NCBI GenBank assembly: GCA_005893365.1
Contig: VBPB01000218.1
Span: forward strand, 4,356-13,299
From: Candidatus Eiseniibacteriota bacterium
GTDB lineage: Bacteria; Eisenbacteria; RBG-16-71-46
DNA length: 8,944 nucleotides
Direction of reading: 5' to 3'
Within the stretch, counting starts at the first letter, position 1; every line of letters begins with the position of its first letter. A program made the position numbers and the translations under genes. Of the stretch, positions 1-6,778 are shown in pieces. The notes under the pieces are model-generated. The model saw only the letters and a list, made by a program, of their open reading frames with translations, ran no database searches and had not been told where the DNA came from.

Positions 1-786
1 GCCATCCAGCTCAAGCTCGGGAAGATCCGCGGCACGTTCGGGAAGCACGGGCTGCTCCACACCCATGCCTTCCCGTTCATCCAGGCCCCGGTCATCATGG
101 CCAACTCCATCGGCGAGGAGGGATTCAAGGACGCTGGCCTCGAGGCCGCCTGGCTTACGCCCCTTCCCTGGTTCGCCGAGTTGACCGGCGGCGTCTACCA
201 GGGCATCGGCGTCGATGACGACCACCCGCTCGATTTCGGATCCAGCCGGCACGACAACGTCCCGTTCCTGGGCCACTTCAAGAACCAGTTCGATCTGAAC
301 GACGCGACGACGCTGGAGCTGGGGCAGTCCTTCATCCAGGGTCGTGGGAGCGATGCCGATCTGCACAACGCCTTCGGCGCGGACCTGACCATCCGCAACG
401 TGCCGCTCAAGAACGCGAACCGGCGCGGGTGGATTCTGATGGGCGAGTATCTCCAGAAGGGATCGCGCGTCGGCGGGGCCTATCACCAGGAACAGCACGG
501 CGGGTACGCGTCGTTCCAGGTTCGCCTGTCCCAGGTCTGGTGGATGGGAGTTCGCGGCGAGCAAGCGCGCGACTGCACCACGGACTTCCTGTTCGACGGC
601 GCCGTCCCCGGCAAGGTGACCCGCGGTTCGGTCAATGTCGCGTGGATGCCCTCCGAGTTCTCGTTCGTGAGGCTCGAGTACAGCCGCGCCAACGCGGATG
701 ACGGCCACGGGGCCAAGCCGACGGACGACCGGATCATGGCTCAACTCAGCTACACGATCGGATACCACCCGGCTCACGCGTACTGA
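1..786 (+). CDS. Outer-membrane beta-barrel (porin-like) protein, 3' part, linked to metal uptake
   Basis: The frame is open from the first base, so the N-terminus and any signal peptide lie outside the window; 261 residues are visible. I expect an outer-membrane channel that admits or binds metal for the transporter encoded next. The visible part alternates polar and hydrophobic residues with many Trp, Tyr and Phe, as in barrel strands. It opens with a His-rich stretch (FGKHGLLHTHAFPF) and then a GEEG motif followed by WLTPLPWFAEL. It ends IGYHPAHAY, and a terminal aromatic residue is typical of outer-membrane proteins. From memory, barrels encoded beside zinc ABC genes share the HTHA-P, GEEG and terminal HPAH-aromatic features. 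The next gene starts 58 bases after the stop on the same strand, so an operon is likely. An internal ATG at 97 is not the real start because conserved-looking sequence precedes it. Barrel fold is fairly sure; substrate is inferred. Confidence 0.75.
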   Translation, partial: AIQLKLGKIRGTFGKHGLLHTHAFPFIQAPVIMANSIGEEGFKDAGLEAAWLTPLPWFAELTGGVYQGIGVDDDHPLDFGSSRHDNVPFLGHFKNQFDLNDATTLELGQSFIQGRGSDADLHNAFGADLTIRNVPLKNANRRGWILMGEYLQKGSRVGGAYHQEQHGGYASFQVRLSQVWWMGVRGEQARDCTTDFLFDGAVPGKVTRGSVNVAWMPSEFSFVRLEYSRANADDGHGAKPTDDRIMAQLSYTIGYHPAHAY

Positions 787-833
787 AGGAACGTCGCATC
801 GTGGAACGCGCGAGCACCTGGACTACGAACTTC

Positions 834-840
834 GGGAGGA
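834..840 (+). promoter_or_regulatory. Shine-Dalgarno site fixing the start of the metal-binding protein
   Basis: GGGAGGA lies four bases before the ATG at 845. This start gives a clean signal peptide, whereas the longer in-frame opening from 698 overlaps the upstream barrel gene and adds an unlikely basic leader. Confidence 0.7.
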
Positions 841-844
841 TGGC

Positions 845-1777
845 ATGAAGTCGCTGATTCGAAGCCTCTGCGTATCGATCCTCGGCCTCTTGGCGAGCGT
901 GCCCTCGTTCGCTGATCTGAAAGTCGCCACGTCGCTGAGCGACCTCGCCTCGGTCGCCCAGTTCGTCGGCGGGAAGCACGTCACCGCGCAGAGCCTGTGC
1001 CCGGGCTACGCGGACCCGCACTTCGTTCCGGCCAAGCCCAGCCTGATGAACGCGATCCAGCACGCCGACGTCTTCGTGTCGACGGGCCTGGAGCTCGATG
1101 CCGGCTGGCTGCCGCTGGTGTTGCCGGGCAGCCGCAATCCCAACATCCAGCAGGGCGCGAAGGGCTTCGTGGATGCCTCGGATGGCATCACGGTGCTCGA
1201 GAAGCCGACCGGCACGGTCAGCCGGGCGGAGGGGGACATCCACCCGCTCGGCAATCCGCACTACTACGCCGACCCCAAGAACCTCGAGATCGTGGCCAGC
1301 CATCTGGCCGACGTCTTCTCCCGACGGGACCCCGCCAACGCGGCCGAATACGCCGCGAACGCCAAGGCCTTCCAGGAGCGGATGGAGTCCTCGCTCGCCA
1401 AGTGGGAGAAGGCGATGGCGCCCTACAAAGGCGCGTCGATCGTGACCTACCACCCGAACTTCGTCTACTTCGCCGATCGGTTCGGGCTCAAGCTCTTCGG
1501 CACGGTCGAGCCCAAGCCCGGCATCCCGCCCAGCCCGCACTACGTCAACGAGCTGGCGGAGTCGATGAGGAAGGCGGGCGTCAAGGTCGTGGTCTACCAG
1601 CCGTACTACAACGCCGACCCCAACGAGCAGGTGGCGAAGCGGGCCGGCGCGATCGCGGTGGAGGTTGCCACCGAGGCAGGCGGCCTGCCCGGGAACGATG
1701 ACGTCTTCGCCAAGTTCGACGTCCTGGTGTCGTCGGTGGCCGGAGCGCTGTCCGGCAAGTCCGGGGGGGCGCGATGA
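845..1777 (+). CDS. Periplasmic metal-binding protein of a Zn/Mn ABC transporter (ZnuA/TroA family)
   Basis: This 310-residue protein captures a divalent metal in the periplasm and delivers it to the inner-membrane permease encoded next. A signal peptide covers about residues 1-23 (MKSLIRS, a hydrophobic core, then SFA before D24). Family landmarks are DPHFVPAKPS with His59, NPHYYADP with His139, and TYHPNF with His203; these match the three His ligands of cluster A-I binding proteins. The fourth ligand is less clear, with Asp285 or Asp286 as candidates. The long His-rich acidic loop of many ZnuA proteins is absent; only HPLGNPHYY remains. Sequence therefore does not decide between zinc and manganese. 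The barrel gene upstream favours zinc, as an inference. The stop overlaps the permease start by four bases (ATGA), which implies translational coupling. The family is near certain and the metal is not. Confidence 0.92.
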   Translation: MKSLIRSLCVSILGLLASVPSFADLKVATSLSDLASVAQFVGGKHVTAQSLCPGYADPHFVPAKPSLMNAIQHADVFVSTGLELDAGWLPLVLPGSRNPNIQQGAKGFVDASDGITVLEKPTGTVSRAEGDIHPLGNPHYYADPKNLEIVASHLADVFSRRDPANAAEYAANAKAFQERMESSLAKWEKAMAPYKGASIVTYHPNFVYFADRFGLKLFGTVEPKPGIPPSPHYVNELAESMRKAGVKVVVYQPYYNADPNEQVAKRAGAIAVEVATEAGGLPGNDDVFAKFDVLVSSVAGALSGKSGGAR

Positions 1778-2670
1778 ACTTCCTCGCGGTCATGGCGCTG
1801 CCGCTGCTCGCCTGCCTCCTCCTGACCCTGATCCTCCCCGCCCTGGGCCGGCACGTGCTGGCCCGCGGCGTGATCTTCGTGGACCTGGCCCTCGCCCAGA
1901 TCGCCGCCCTCGGCCAGAGCGTGGCATTCTTGATGGGCGCGGACCCGCACGACCCCAGCACGTACTTCTGGTCGTTCGGGTTCACTCTGCTGGGGGCCGC
2001 GCTGTTCAGCTTCCTCTGGGATCGGGAGCATTCGGTGCTGCAGGAGGCCTTCATCGGCATCTCGTTCGCGCTGGCGACCGCCGCCACGCTGCTGCTGCTG
2101 TCGAACGCTCCCCACGGAGCGGAGCACGTGAGCGGGACGCTGAGCGGCGAGGCGCTCGGCTGGGTGACCTGGAAGGACATCACCATCATGGCGGCGTTGT
2201 TCGCGATCGTCGGGACGTTCCTGTTCCTCGGCCGTCGGAAACTCCGCCTCTGTTCGGAAGACCCCAAGCAAGCCCGCCAGATGGGTCTGTCAGTCAAGAA
2301 GTGGGACTTCCTCTTCTACGCGTCGTTCGGTCTCGTGGTCACGAGCTCGGTCAAGGTGTCCGGGGTCCTGGCGGTGTTCTCCTACCTGATCGTCCCGGTG
2401 GTCTGCGCGACGTTGCTGGGTCGAAGGGGCCCGGCCCAACTCTACTGGGCGTGGGCGATCGCGTTCGTGGTCTCGATCCTCGGCGCGGTGTTCTCCTACC
2501 TCAAGGACTGGCCGATGGGCGCCACCATCGTGTGTCTGTTCGGAATAGCGGTGATCATCGTTTCGCTCTCGGTCCGCATGAAGTACGTCGACGACGCCGC
2601 GAACGGCCATCGAGGAACGGCGGAGGAATTCGGGTCGAAGCGGAGCGCCGCCGAGGAGGTCAACGCATGA
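1774..2670 (+). CDS. ABC-3 family inner-membrane permease for Zn/Mn (ZnuB-like)
   Basis: This 298-residue, very hydrophobic protein forms the membrane channel of the metal ABC transporter. About seven or eight membrane segments can be read, starting at residues 4-25. The stretch VIFVDLALAQIAALGQ and the later VKVSGVLAVFSYLIVP are hallmarks of the ABC-3 (ZnuB/MntB/TroC) permease family. A soluble tail of about 35 residues after the last helix is rich in charged residues and Ala and looks unconserved. The start codon overlaps the stop of the binding-protein gene. No ATPase gene follows: the next gene on this strand begins at 4756 and is unrelated. The ATPase is therefore probably upstream of the window or shared. 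Family assignment is secure; metal specificity depends on the binding protein. Confidence 0.92.
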   Translation: MNFLAVMALPLLACLLLTLILPALGRHVLARGVIFVDLALAQIAALGQSVAFLMGADPHDPSTYFWSFGFTLLGAALFSFLWDREHSVLQEAFIGISFALATAATLLLLSNAPHGAEHVSGTLSGEALGWVTWKDITIMAALFAIVGTFLFLGRRKLRLCSEDPKQARQMGLSVKKWDFLFYASFGLVVTSSVKVSGVLAVFSYLIVPVVCATLLGRRGPAQLYWAWAIAFVVSILGAVFSYLKDWPMGATIVCLFGIAVIIVSLSVRMKYVDDAANGHRGTAEEFGSKRSAAEEVNA

Positions 2671-2779
2671 GAGCCCTGGTCATTCCGGACGGGACTCCCG
2701 GCCGGCCGCGGGCCGCCTGACCGCTTCGCGGAGGCGTCCATCGATCTCAGGGATCCGACCGCAGCCGATCCAGACCCGA
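2671..2779. other. Gap between convergent genes, with a small hairpin
   Basis: This 109-base gap separates the ends of the permease gene and the opposing small exported-protein gene. A 17-codon frame (2667-2720) overlaps the permease stop by ATGA, but its product resembles nothing and it may be chance. A short hairpin (2721-2731, CCGC-TTC-GCGG) lies after it without a T-run, so it is a weak candidate for a two-way terminator. Confidence 0.3.
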
Positions 2780-3362
2780 TCAGGGCTCGGACGCGCTCTT
2801 CGCGACCGACCTGATCTGGGCGTTGGGGGCCACGATGAACCTCGTGCCCATCATGATGATCGTCCGCTTGGACGGATCGGTCCGTTCGATTCTTCCCTGA
2901 ACTCGGACCCTCCCTCGGAGCTCCGGCTTCTTGGCGAGTTGGTCCGATTCGTCGTCCAGCTTTCGCGCGACGAAGATGCCGTCCTTTCCGTAGACACCCT
3001 CGACTTTCACGAACATCCCGGGTCGCAGATCGGAGAACTCGAGCGTCCCGCTGGGGCTGCCGTACTTGGGATGCTCGATGAGCCGAACCCGATAGGGGCC
3101 GACCGTCAGCTGGTGGGTGGTCGGGTCGATGCCTCGAAGCGCGGCTCGGACGCTCGCGGCCGAATCCTTGAAGGCGCCGGTGAGGAGCTTGACCTGGTTG
3201 CACGAGCTGGAGCGCGCCCTCGAGCCGGATCCACTGCCCCGGCTTCATCGTGGCGAACGCCTGGCCCGGGTTGAGCTGACCCTGAACCTGCGCCTGAGCG
3301 CGGCCGGTCGGAATCAGCAGGAGCGCGGCGGCAACGAGCAAGATACGGCGATCGAGGTTCAT
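2780..3362 (-). pseudogene. Small exported protein with beta-rich repeats, frame broken near 3200 (DUF5666-like)
   Basis: The gene starts at ATG 3362, overlapping the Kelch gene stop by four bases. It encodes a signal peptide (MNLDRRILLVAAALLLIPTG, then AQA before Q), followed by AFATMKPGQWIRLEGALQ. That frame then degenerates into Arg/Pro/Ser-rich translation. From about 3200 the next frame carries coherent protein: NQVKLLTGAFKDS, LRGIDPTTHQLTVGPYRV, LRPGMFVKVEGVYGKDG, GRIERTDPSKRTIIMMG, and the stop at 2780. From ATG to stop is 583 nt, one base more than 194 codons. One surplus base between about 3198 and 3225 therefore explains the break, and the intact product would be about 193 residues. 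The 'GMFVKVEG...DG' and 'ID/TDPSKRT' patterns resemble small beta-barrel DUF5666-type domains. Function is unknown. It may be a real pseudogene or an assembly error. Confidence 0.65.
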
Positions 3363-4585
3363 CGTTCGTCTCCACGAGATCGAGGCATTGCGTCTATGAC
3401 TGCGCCTCCAGGAACGGGGGCGTTTGCGCCCGCCGCCCTGAGCAGCGCGTTCAGCTCCAGGGCGGAGCGAATCTCGAGCTCCCAGACGTCCCGGAGCTTG
3501 TGATCGAGGTGTGCATCCCCGCCGTAGAGCAGCATCCGATGGCTCTCGGGATCGTATACCGCCTGGTGATCCAGGCGCGGCTCGGGTCCGGGAGTCATGT
3601 TGATCCACACCAGATAGTTCAGATCCAACGCCCACACATCGTTGAGGAAACCCTCCTCGCCGCGCCCACCCATGATGATGAACCAGTTCCTGAGCGGGTC
3701 GTGGACGCCCACGACGTGTCGTCGCCTCGGGGGATGAGAGCTCTTGGTACGGATCTTCTCCCAACGGCCCGGGGCATCCGGATCGTCCGGGAAGTGGAAT
3801 ACCCAGGTATCGCCAAGGTATTCCCGCGCGACGCGGTCCCAGCCACCGAAGACGACCATTCGGTTCCCGGTGCTGTCATAGATCGCGGCGTGATCGGTGC
3901 GCCCCAGCGGGGCTCGGTCGCCGGCGGGGATGCGGTCCCACCGATGCCATCGCGGCGACTTGGGGTCGAGGTCGAACGCCCAGACGTCGCTGGGCGTATT
4001 GAGGAAGGTGTCGCGGCCGGCAAACACGATCATCCGGCGGGCTCGACTGTCGTAGACCGCCGTGTGATCCTCGCGGTATGGGGCGGTCGAGTTGGTGAGG
4101 TCGTGCCACGTGAACGTGGACAGATCCAGGGACCAGGTCTTGTTGGTTGGCTTGCCGTTCTCGCCGCCGAAGACGATCATCTGATCGCCGACCGGGTCGT
4201 AGATCATGGTGTGGTCCTCGCTGGCCGGCGGCCAATCGCCCCGGCGCTCGACCTCTTGCCATCGCTGGGTCGACACGTCGAGACACCAGAGCTCGTCGAG
4301 ATCCACGTCATCGTCGCCCTTCCCGCCGAAGAGGACGACCCGCCGCCGCAGCCGGTCGTAGGCCATCGCCGCATCCTCTCCGGCGCTCGGCTGGGCCGCT
4401 GGATCCGCCTTGGGCGTCCATTCGACCCAATGGCTGGCGGTCACTCCGGGGGGGTCAGCGAAGCGCGTGGAATCCACGCCGGCCGCGCGGCTCAAGCCCG
4501 GGTTCAGCCAGACGCTGAACGAGAAGCCGAGGAGCACAAGGCCTCGGACGCGAGCATCACATATCACCGTCTTCATACCTATCAT
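3359..4585 (-). CDS. Secreted Kelch-repeat beta-propeller protein
   Basis: This 408-residue protein has an N-terminal export signal (hydrophobic residues 15-27, probable cleavage near LSRAAG at 31-36) and then a complete Kelch propeller. Six blades are visible from their VVFGG-like strands: RRVVLFGG (81-88), QMIVFGG (135-141), RMIVFAG (184-190), RMVVFGG (242-248), FIIMGG (302-307) and RMLLYGG (350-356). Each is followed by a D-W-LDL-type strand and a closing Trp. DHT-YD or DH-A-YD precedes most blades. Such domains bind proteins or sugars, or occasionally carry oxidase activity; no catalytic signature is visible, so a binding role in the periplasm or outside is inferred. ATG 4585 is chosen because AGGG lies five bases upstream; ATG 4576 is a weaker alternative. 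The gene after it is coupled by ATGA. Codons look less GC-rich than in the genes to the right. Confidence 0.85.
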   Translation of the reverse strand: MIGMKTVICDARVRGLVLLGFSFSVWLNPGLSRAAGVDSTRFADPPGVTASHWVEWTPKADPAAQPSAGEDAAMAYDRLRRRVVLFGGKGDDDVDLDELWCLDVSTQRWQEVERRGDWPPASEDHTMIYDPVGDQMIVFGGENGKPTNKTWSLDLSTFTWHDLTNSTAPYREDHTAVYDSRARRMIVFAGRDTFLNTPSDVWAFDLDPKSPRWHRWDRIPAGDRAPLGRTDHAAIYDSTGNRMVVFGGWDRVAREYLGDTWVFHFPDDPDAPGRWEKIRTKSSHPPRRRHVVGVHDPLRNWFIIMGGRGEEGFLNDVWALDLNYLVWINMTPGPEPRLDHQAVYDPESHRMLLYGGDAHLDHKLRDVWELEIRSALELNALLRAAGANAPVPGGAVIDAMPRSRGDER

Positions 4586-4755
4586 ATTAACCCTATTCGC
4601 CCGGCACGCCCACCCCGGATGCTGCGCCGCCGCCCCGCGCTGCCGCCGCGGGGGCGCGCCCGGGTGTATGTTCCCCCCGGCTCGAGCCCCCAGGCGACGC
4701 CTGCGCGCCGCCGCGCCAAGGCCGGCAGGGGCGCAACCACGTCCCGGACGATCCC
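4586..4755. other. Divergent intergenic region with a GC hairpin
   Basis: These 170 bases separate the minus-strand Kelch pair from the plus-strand allantoicase-like gene, so promoters for both should lie here. The Kelch side is an AT-rich island (about 4570-4597), unusual for the window, containing TAATAT on the minus strand but no good -35. At 4633-4653 is a perfect 7-bp stem (CCCCGCG, 7-base loop, CGCGGGG) beside the palindrome GGGCGCGCCC (4652-4661). There is no T-run. I cannot assign a promoter for the plus-strand gene. Confidence 0.4.
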
Positions 4756-5841
4756 ATGCGCGCCCATGCCATCCCTGCCTTCCTGATCGCCTACTCGGAG
4801 TCCGACTTCACCAACCCCCACGAGGCCGTGCTTCCCACCGCGCCCAGGGATTGCCGGGGCGAATTCACGCACATGGGCGCGCGGTACTGGGGCTATGAGT
4901 CGCGGCGGCACCGGGCGACCCGGGTGCTGGCCCGGGACGCGGCGCTGGAGTTCGACCATCACGCGCACCACTGGATGCGCATCGGCCTCAAGCGCCGCGC
5001 CCGCGTGGACCGGATCGCCATCAGCACGCGGTGGTTCACGGGCAACCAGGCGCGCGCGGTCTCGGTGACGCTGACCGACGAGCTGACCGGCCGATCGAAG
5101 CAGGTGCTGGAGCGCGTGCGGCTCCGGCCGGACGCGGAGCATGCGTTCCGGTTCCGGCCGTTCCCGGCGACCGAGTGCCGCGTCGACATCCACTCCGAAG
5201 GCGGCATCGCACGCATCCGGCTCTTCGGCGAAACCGCGCCGGAGCAGCCGCCGCGCCGTCGCAATCTCCTGGAGGGCGCCCGGATCACGCACGTCTCGAA
5301 CGCCCATTACGGCAAGCCCGAGCAGGCCGTCGCGGGGGACCGCCGGCCGATGCACATGGTCGGCTGGGAGTCCGCCCGCACCGGCTGCGGCGAGCGGGCG
5401 CTGTTCCACCTGAAGCGGCCGGCCGTCATCGACGAGGTGGTCGTCGATACCTACCTGCACCGGCTGAACGCGCCGCTGACCGCCCACGTCTTCGCCGTGA
5501 ACGCCAAGGCGCGCGACATCGGCCGGCTCATGAAGCAGGCGCCGCGCTGGAGCCTGCTCTTCGACGGGAGGAAGCAGGTGATCCCGGCCGATCTGCGCGA
5601 CTACATGCTGAACCAGCGCTATCTGCGAGAGCGCGGGGTGAAGGACCGCGAGCGGTTCCGCATCCGGCTCCACCTCCCGAAGGGCTGCCCGTGGCAGGCG
5701 ATCCTCCCGTTCGCGCCGCTCTCGCCCGACACGTACCACCGCTTCCGCCGGGTCCATGACGTGGGGCCGGTCACCCACGTGCTCTACATGCATTTCGACA
5801 ACGGCGGCATCCACGGCCTCAAGATGTTCGGGAGGACGTGA
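4756..5841 (+). CDS. Allantoicase-repeat (discoidin-like) protein, function uncertain
   Basis: This 361-residue protein is built from two allantoicase repeats, the architecture of allantoicase, which converts allantoate to ureidoglycolate and urea. Repeat 1 (about 10-160) shows AYSESDFTNP, GYESRRHR, HHWMRIGL, WFTGN and, at its end, SEGGIARIRLFG. Repeat 2 (about 168-360) shows GWESARTG, VIDEVVVDT, WQAILPFAPLSPDTYHRF, VTHV and DNGGIHGLKMFG. These match the order of family landmarks: G-W-E-T-R, D-T-x-F-x-G-N, L-x-P-D-x-x-H, and D-G-G-x-x-R-x-R-x-x-G. The DT...GN motif is split: repeat 1 has ST with GN, repeat 2 has DT with LN in place of GN. Repeat 2 also carries about 40 extra residues near 250-300. 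No other purine-degradation gene is present, and an Fpg gene follows 10 bases after the stop. The fold is well supported; allantoicase activity is not established. The start has only a weak ribosome-binding site. Confidence 0.75.
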   Translation: MRAHAIPAFLIAYSESDFTNPHEAVLPTAPRDCRGEFTHMGARYWGYESRRHRATRVLARDAALEFDHHAHHWMRIGLKRRARVDRIAISTRWFTGNQARAVSVTLTDELTGRSKQVLERVRLRPDAEHAFRFRPFPATECRVDIHSEGGIARIRLFGETAPEQPPRRRNLLEGARITHVSNAHYGKPEQAVAGDRRPMHMVGWESARTGCGERALFHLKRPAVIDEVVVDTYLHRLNAPLTAHVFAVNAKARDIGRLMKQAPRWSLLFDGRKQVIPADLRDYMLNQRYLRERGVKDRERFRIRLHLPKGCPWQAILPFAPLSPDTYHRFRRVHDVGPVTHVLYMHFDNGGIHGLKMFGRT

Positions 5842-5851
5842 GGCCCCCGCC

Positions 5852-6739
5852 GTGCCCGAGCTGCCCGACATCGTCGTCTACCGCGAGTGCCTGGCGGCGC
5901 GCGTCGTGGGCGCCACGCTCGAGCGCACGCGCGTCACGAGCCCCAACCTGCTGCGGACCGCCGAGCCGCCGCTGGACTCGGCCCACGGACGGTCCGTCCG
6001 TGAGGTGCGCCGGCTCGGCAAGCGCATCGTCCTCGGGCTCGAGGGCGAGCTCTTCCTGGTGTTGCACCTGATGATCGCCGGGCGCCTCCACTGGCGCCCG
6101 GGCCGCGCCCGGCCGGCCGGGAAGATCGGGCTCGCCGCGTTCGAGTTCTCGACCGGCACGCTGCTCGTGAACGAGGCCTCGACCCAGAAGCGCGCCTCGC
6201 TGCACGTGGTCGCGGGCGAGGCGGCGCTGGCCGCCCTCGACCCGGGCGGGCTCGAGCCGCTCGCGACCACGCTGGAGCAGTTCCGCAGGGCACTCACGCG
6301 TGGGAACCACACGCTCAAGCGCGCGCTCACCGACCCCAAGGCGTTCAGCGGCATCGGCAACGCCTACTCGGACGAGATCCTCCACCGCGCGCGCCTCTCG
6401 CCGCTCACGCTCACGTCGCGACTCGCCGCCGACGAGATCGCGCGGCTGTTCGCGGCGACGCGTGCGACCCTCACCGAGTGGACCGAGCGGCTGCGCCGGG
6501 AAGCAGGCGACGGGTTCCCCGAGAAGGTGACTGCGTTCCGCGACGGGATGGCGGTGCACGGCCGCTACCGGCAGCCCTGCCCCGACTGCGGCGCCCAGGT
6601 CCAGCGCATCGTCTACGCCGAGCACGAGACCAACTACTGCGCCCGCTGTCAGACCGCGGGCCGCTTGCTCGCCGACCGCGCGCGGTCGCGGCTGCTCAAG
6701 CGCGACTGGCCGAGGACGCTGGAGGAGCTGGAGGAATGA
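5852..6739 (+). CDS. mutM: Fpg/MutM-family DNA glycosylase (divergent member), GTG start
   Basis: Fpg enzymes remove oxidised purines from DNA and nick the backbone through an N-terminal proline. GTG 5852 is the start because it places PELP directly after the initiator, giving the catalytic Pro and the following Glu; a GAGG lies eight bases upstream. The 295-residue length is normal. Visible parts are catalytic-domain Lys57 (RLGKRIV), the H2TH region with FSGIGNAYSDEIL (165-177), and a zinc finger with Cys243, Cys246, Cys263 and Cys266. Two positions differ from classical Fpg. The zinc-finger segment reads AEHETNYC, with His258 where E. coli has the phosphate-binding Arg. The DPRRFG-like loop is replaced by NEASTQKRASLHV (107-119). 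HLMIAG replaces HLGMSG, so the usual probing Met is shifted or lost. The gene is probably cotranscribed with the allantoicase-like gene. A repair glycosylase is likely; lesion preference may differ. Confidence 0.9.
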   Translation: MPELPDIVVYRECLAARVVGATLERTRVTSPNLLRTAEPPLDSAHGRSVREVRRLGKRIVLGLEGELFLVLHLMIAGRLHWRPGRARPAGKIGLAAFEFSTGTLLVNEASTQKRASLHVVAGEAALAALDPGGLEPLATTLEQFRRALTRGNHTLKRALTDPKAFSGIGNAYSDEILHRARLSPLTLTSRLAADEIARLFAATRATLTEWTERLRREAGDGFPEKVTAFRDGMAVHGRYRQPCPDCGAQVQRIVYAEHETNYCARCQTAGRLLADRARSRLLKRDWPRTLEELEE

Positions 6740-6744
6740 GGGCG

Positions 6745-6768
6745 GGCCCGTGATCGCCGAGGCGGGCC
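6745..6768. terminator. Possible two-way terminator hairpin
   Basis: GGCCCG (6745-6750) pairs with CGGGCC (6763-6768), with one extra G-T pair inside and a loop of about 10. It sits between the converging ends of the glycosylase gene and the pilin gene. No T-run follows on either strand, so termination is only a suggestion from position. Confidence 0.3.
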
Positions 6769-6778
6769 GGACTTGGTG

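Noticed and set aside
746..1540. Minus-strand open frame of 264 codons opposite the metal-binding-protein gene
   Set aside because: It is a composition shadow; the plus frame has a signal peptide and conserved metal ligands.
2667..2720. 17-codon frame overlapping the permease stop by ATGA
   Set aside because: It is too short to judge, its product is Pro/Gly/Arg-rich, and there is nothing after it. It could be the remnant of a lost gene but that cannot be supported.
4576..4610. TAATAT on the minus strand as a -10 box for the Kelch gene
   Set aside because: The matching -35 position (TGGGCG) fits poorly, and the box overlaps the preferred start codon at 4585.
3500..4786. Plus-strand open frame of 428 codons opposite the Kelch gene
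   Set aside because: The minus strand has six Kelch blades and a signal peptide. The plus frame shows repeated VV-D and EDDH patterns that are only the reverse of the Kelch repeats.
4582..5871. Long minus-strand open frame (429 codons) opposite the allantoicase-like gene
   Set aside because: Its product is rich in Arg, Val, Pro and Glu with no recognisable domain. The plus strand carries clear family motifs, and GC-rich genes commonly leave the opposite strand open.
5819..6625. Minus-strand open frame of 268 codons opposite the glycosylase gene
   Set aside because: Low-complexity Arg/Glu/Gly/Leu sequence that mirrors the Fpg coding frame; no motif of its own.
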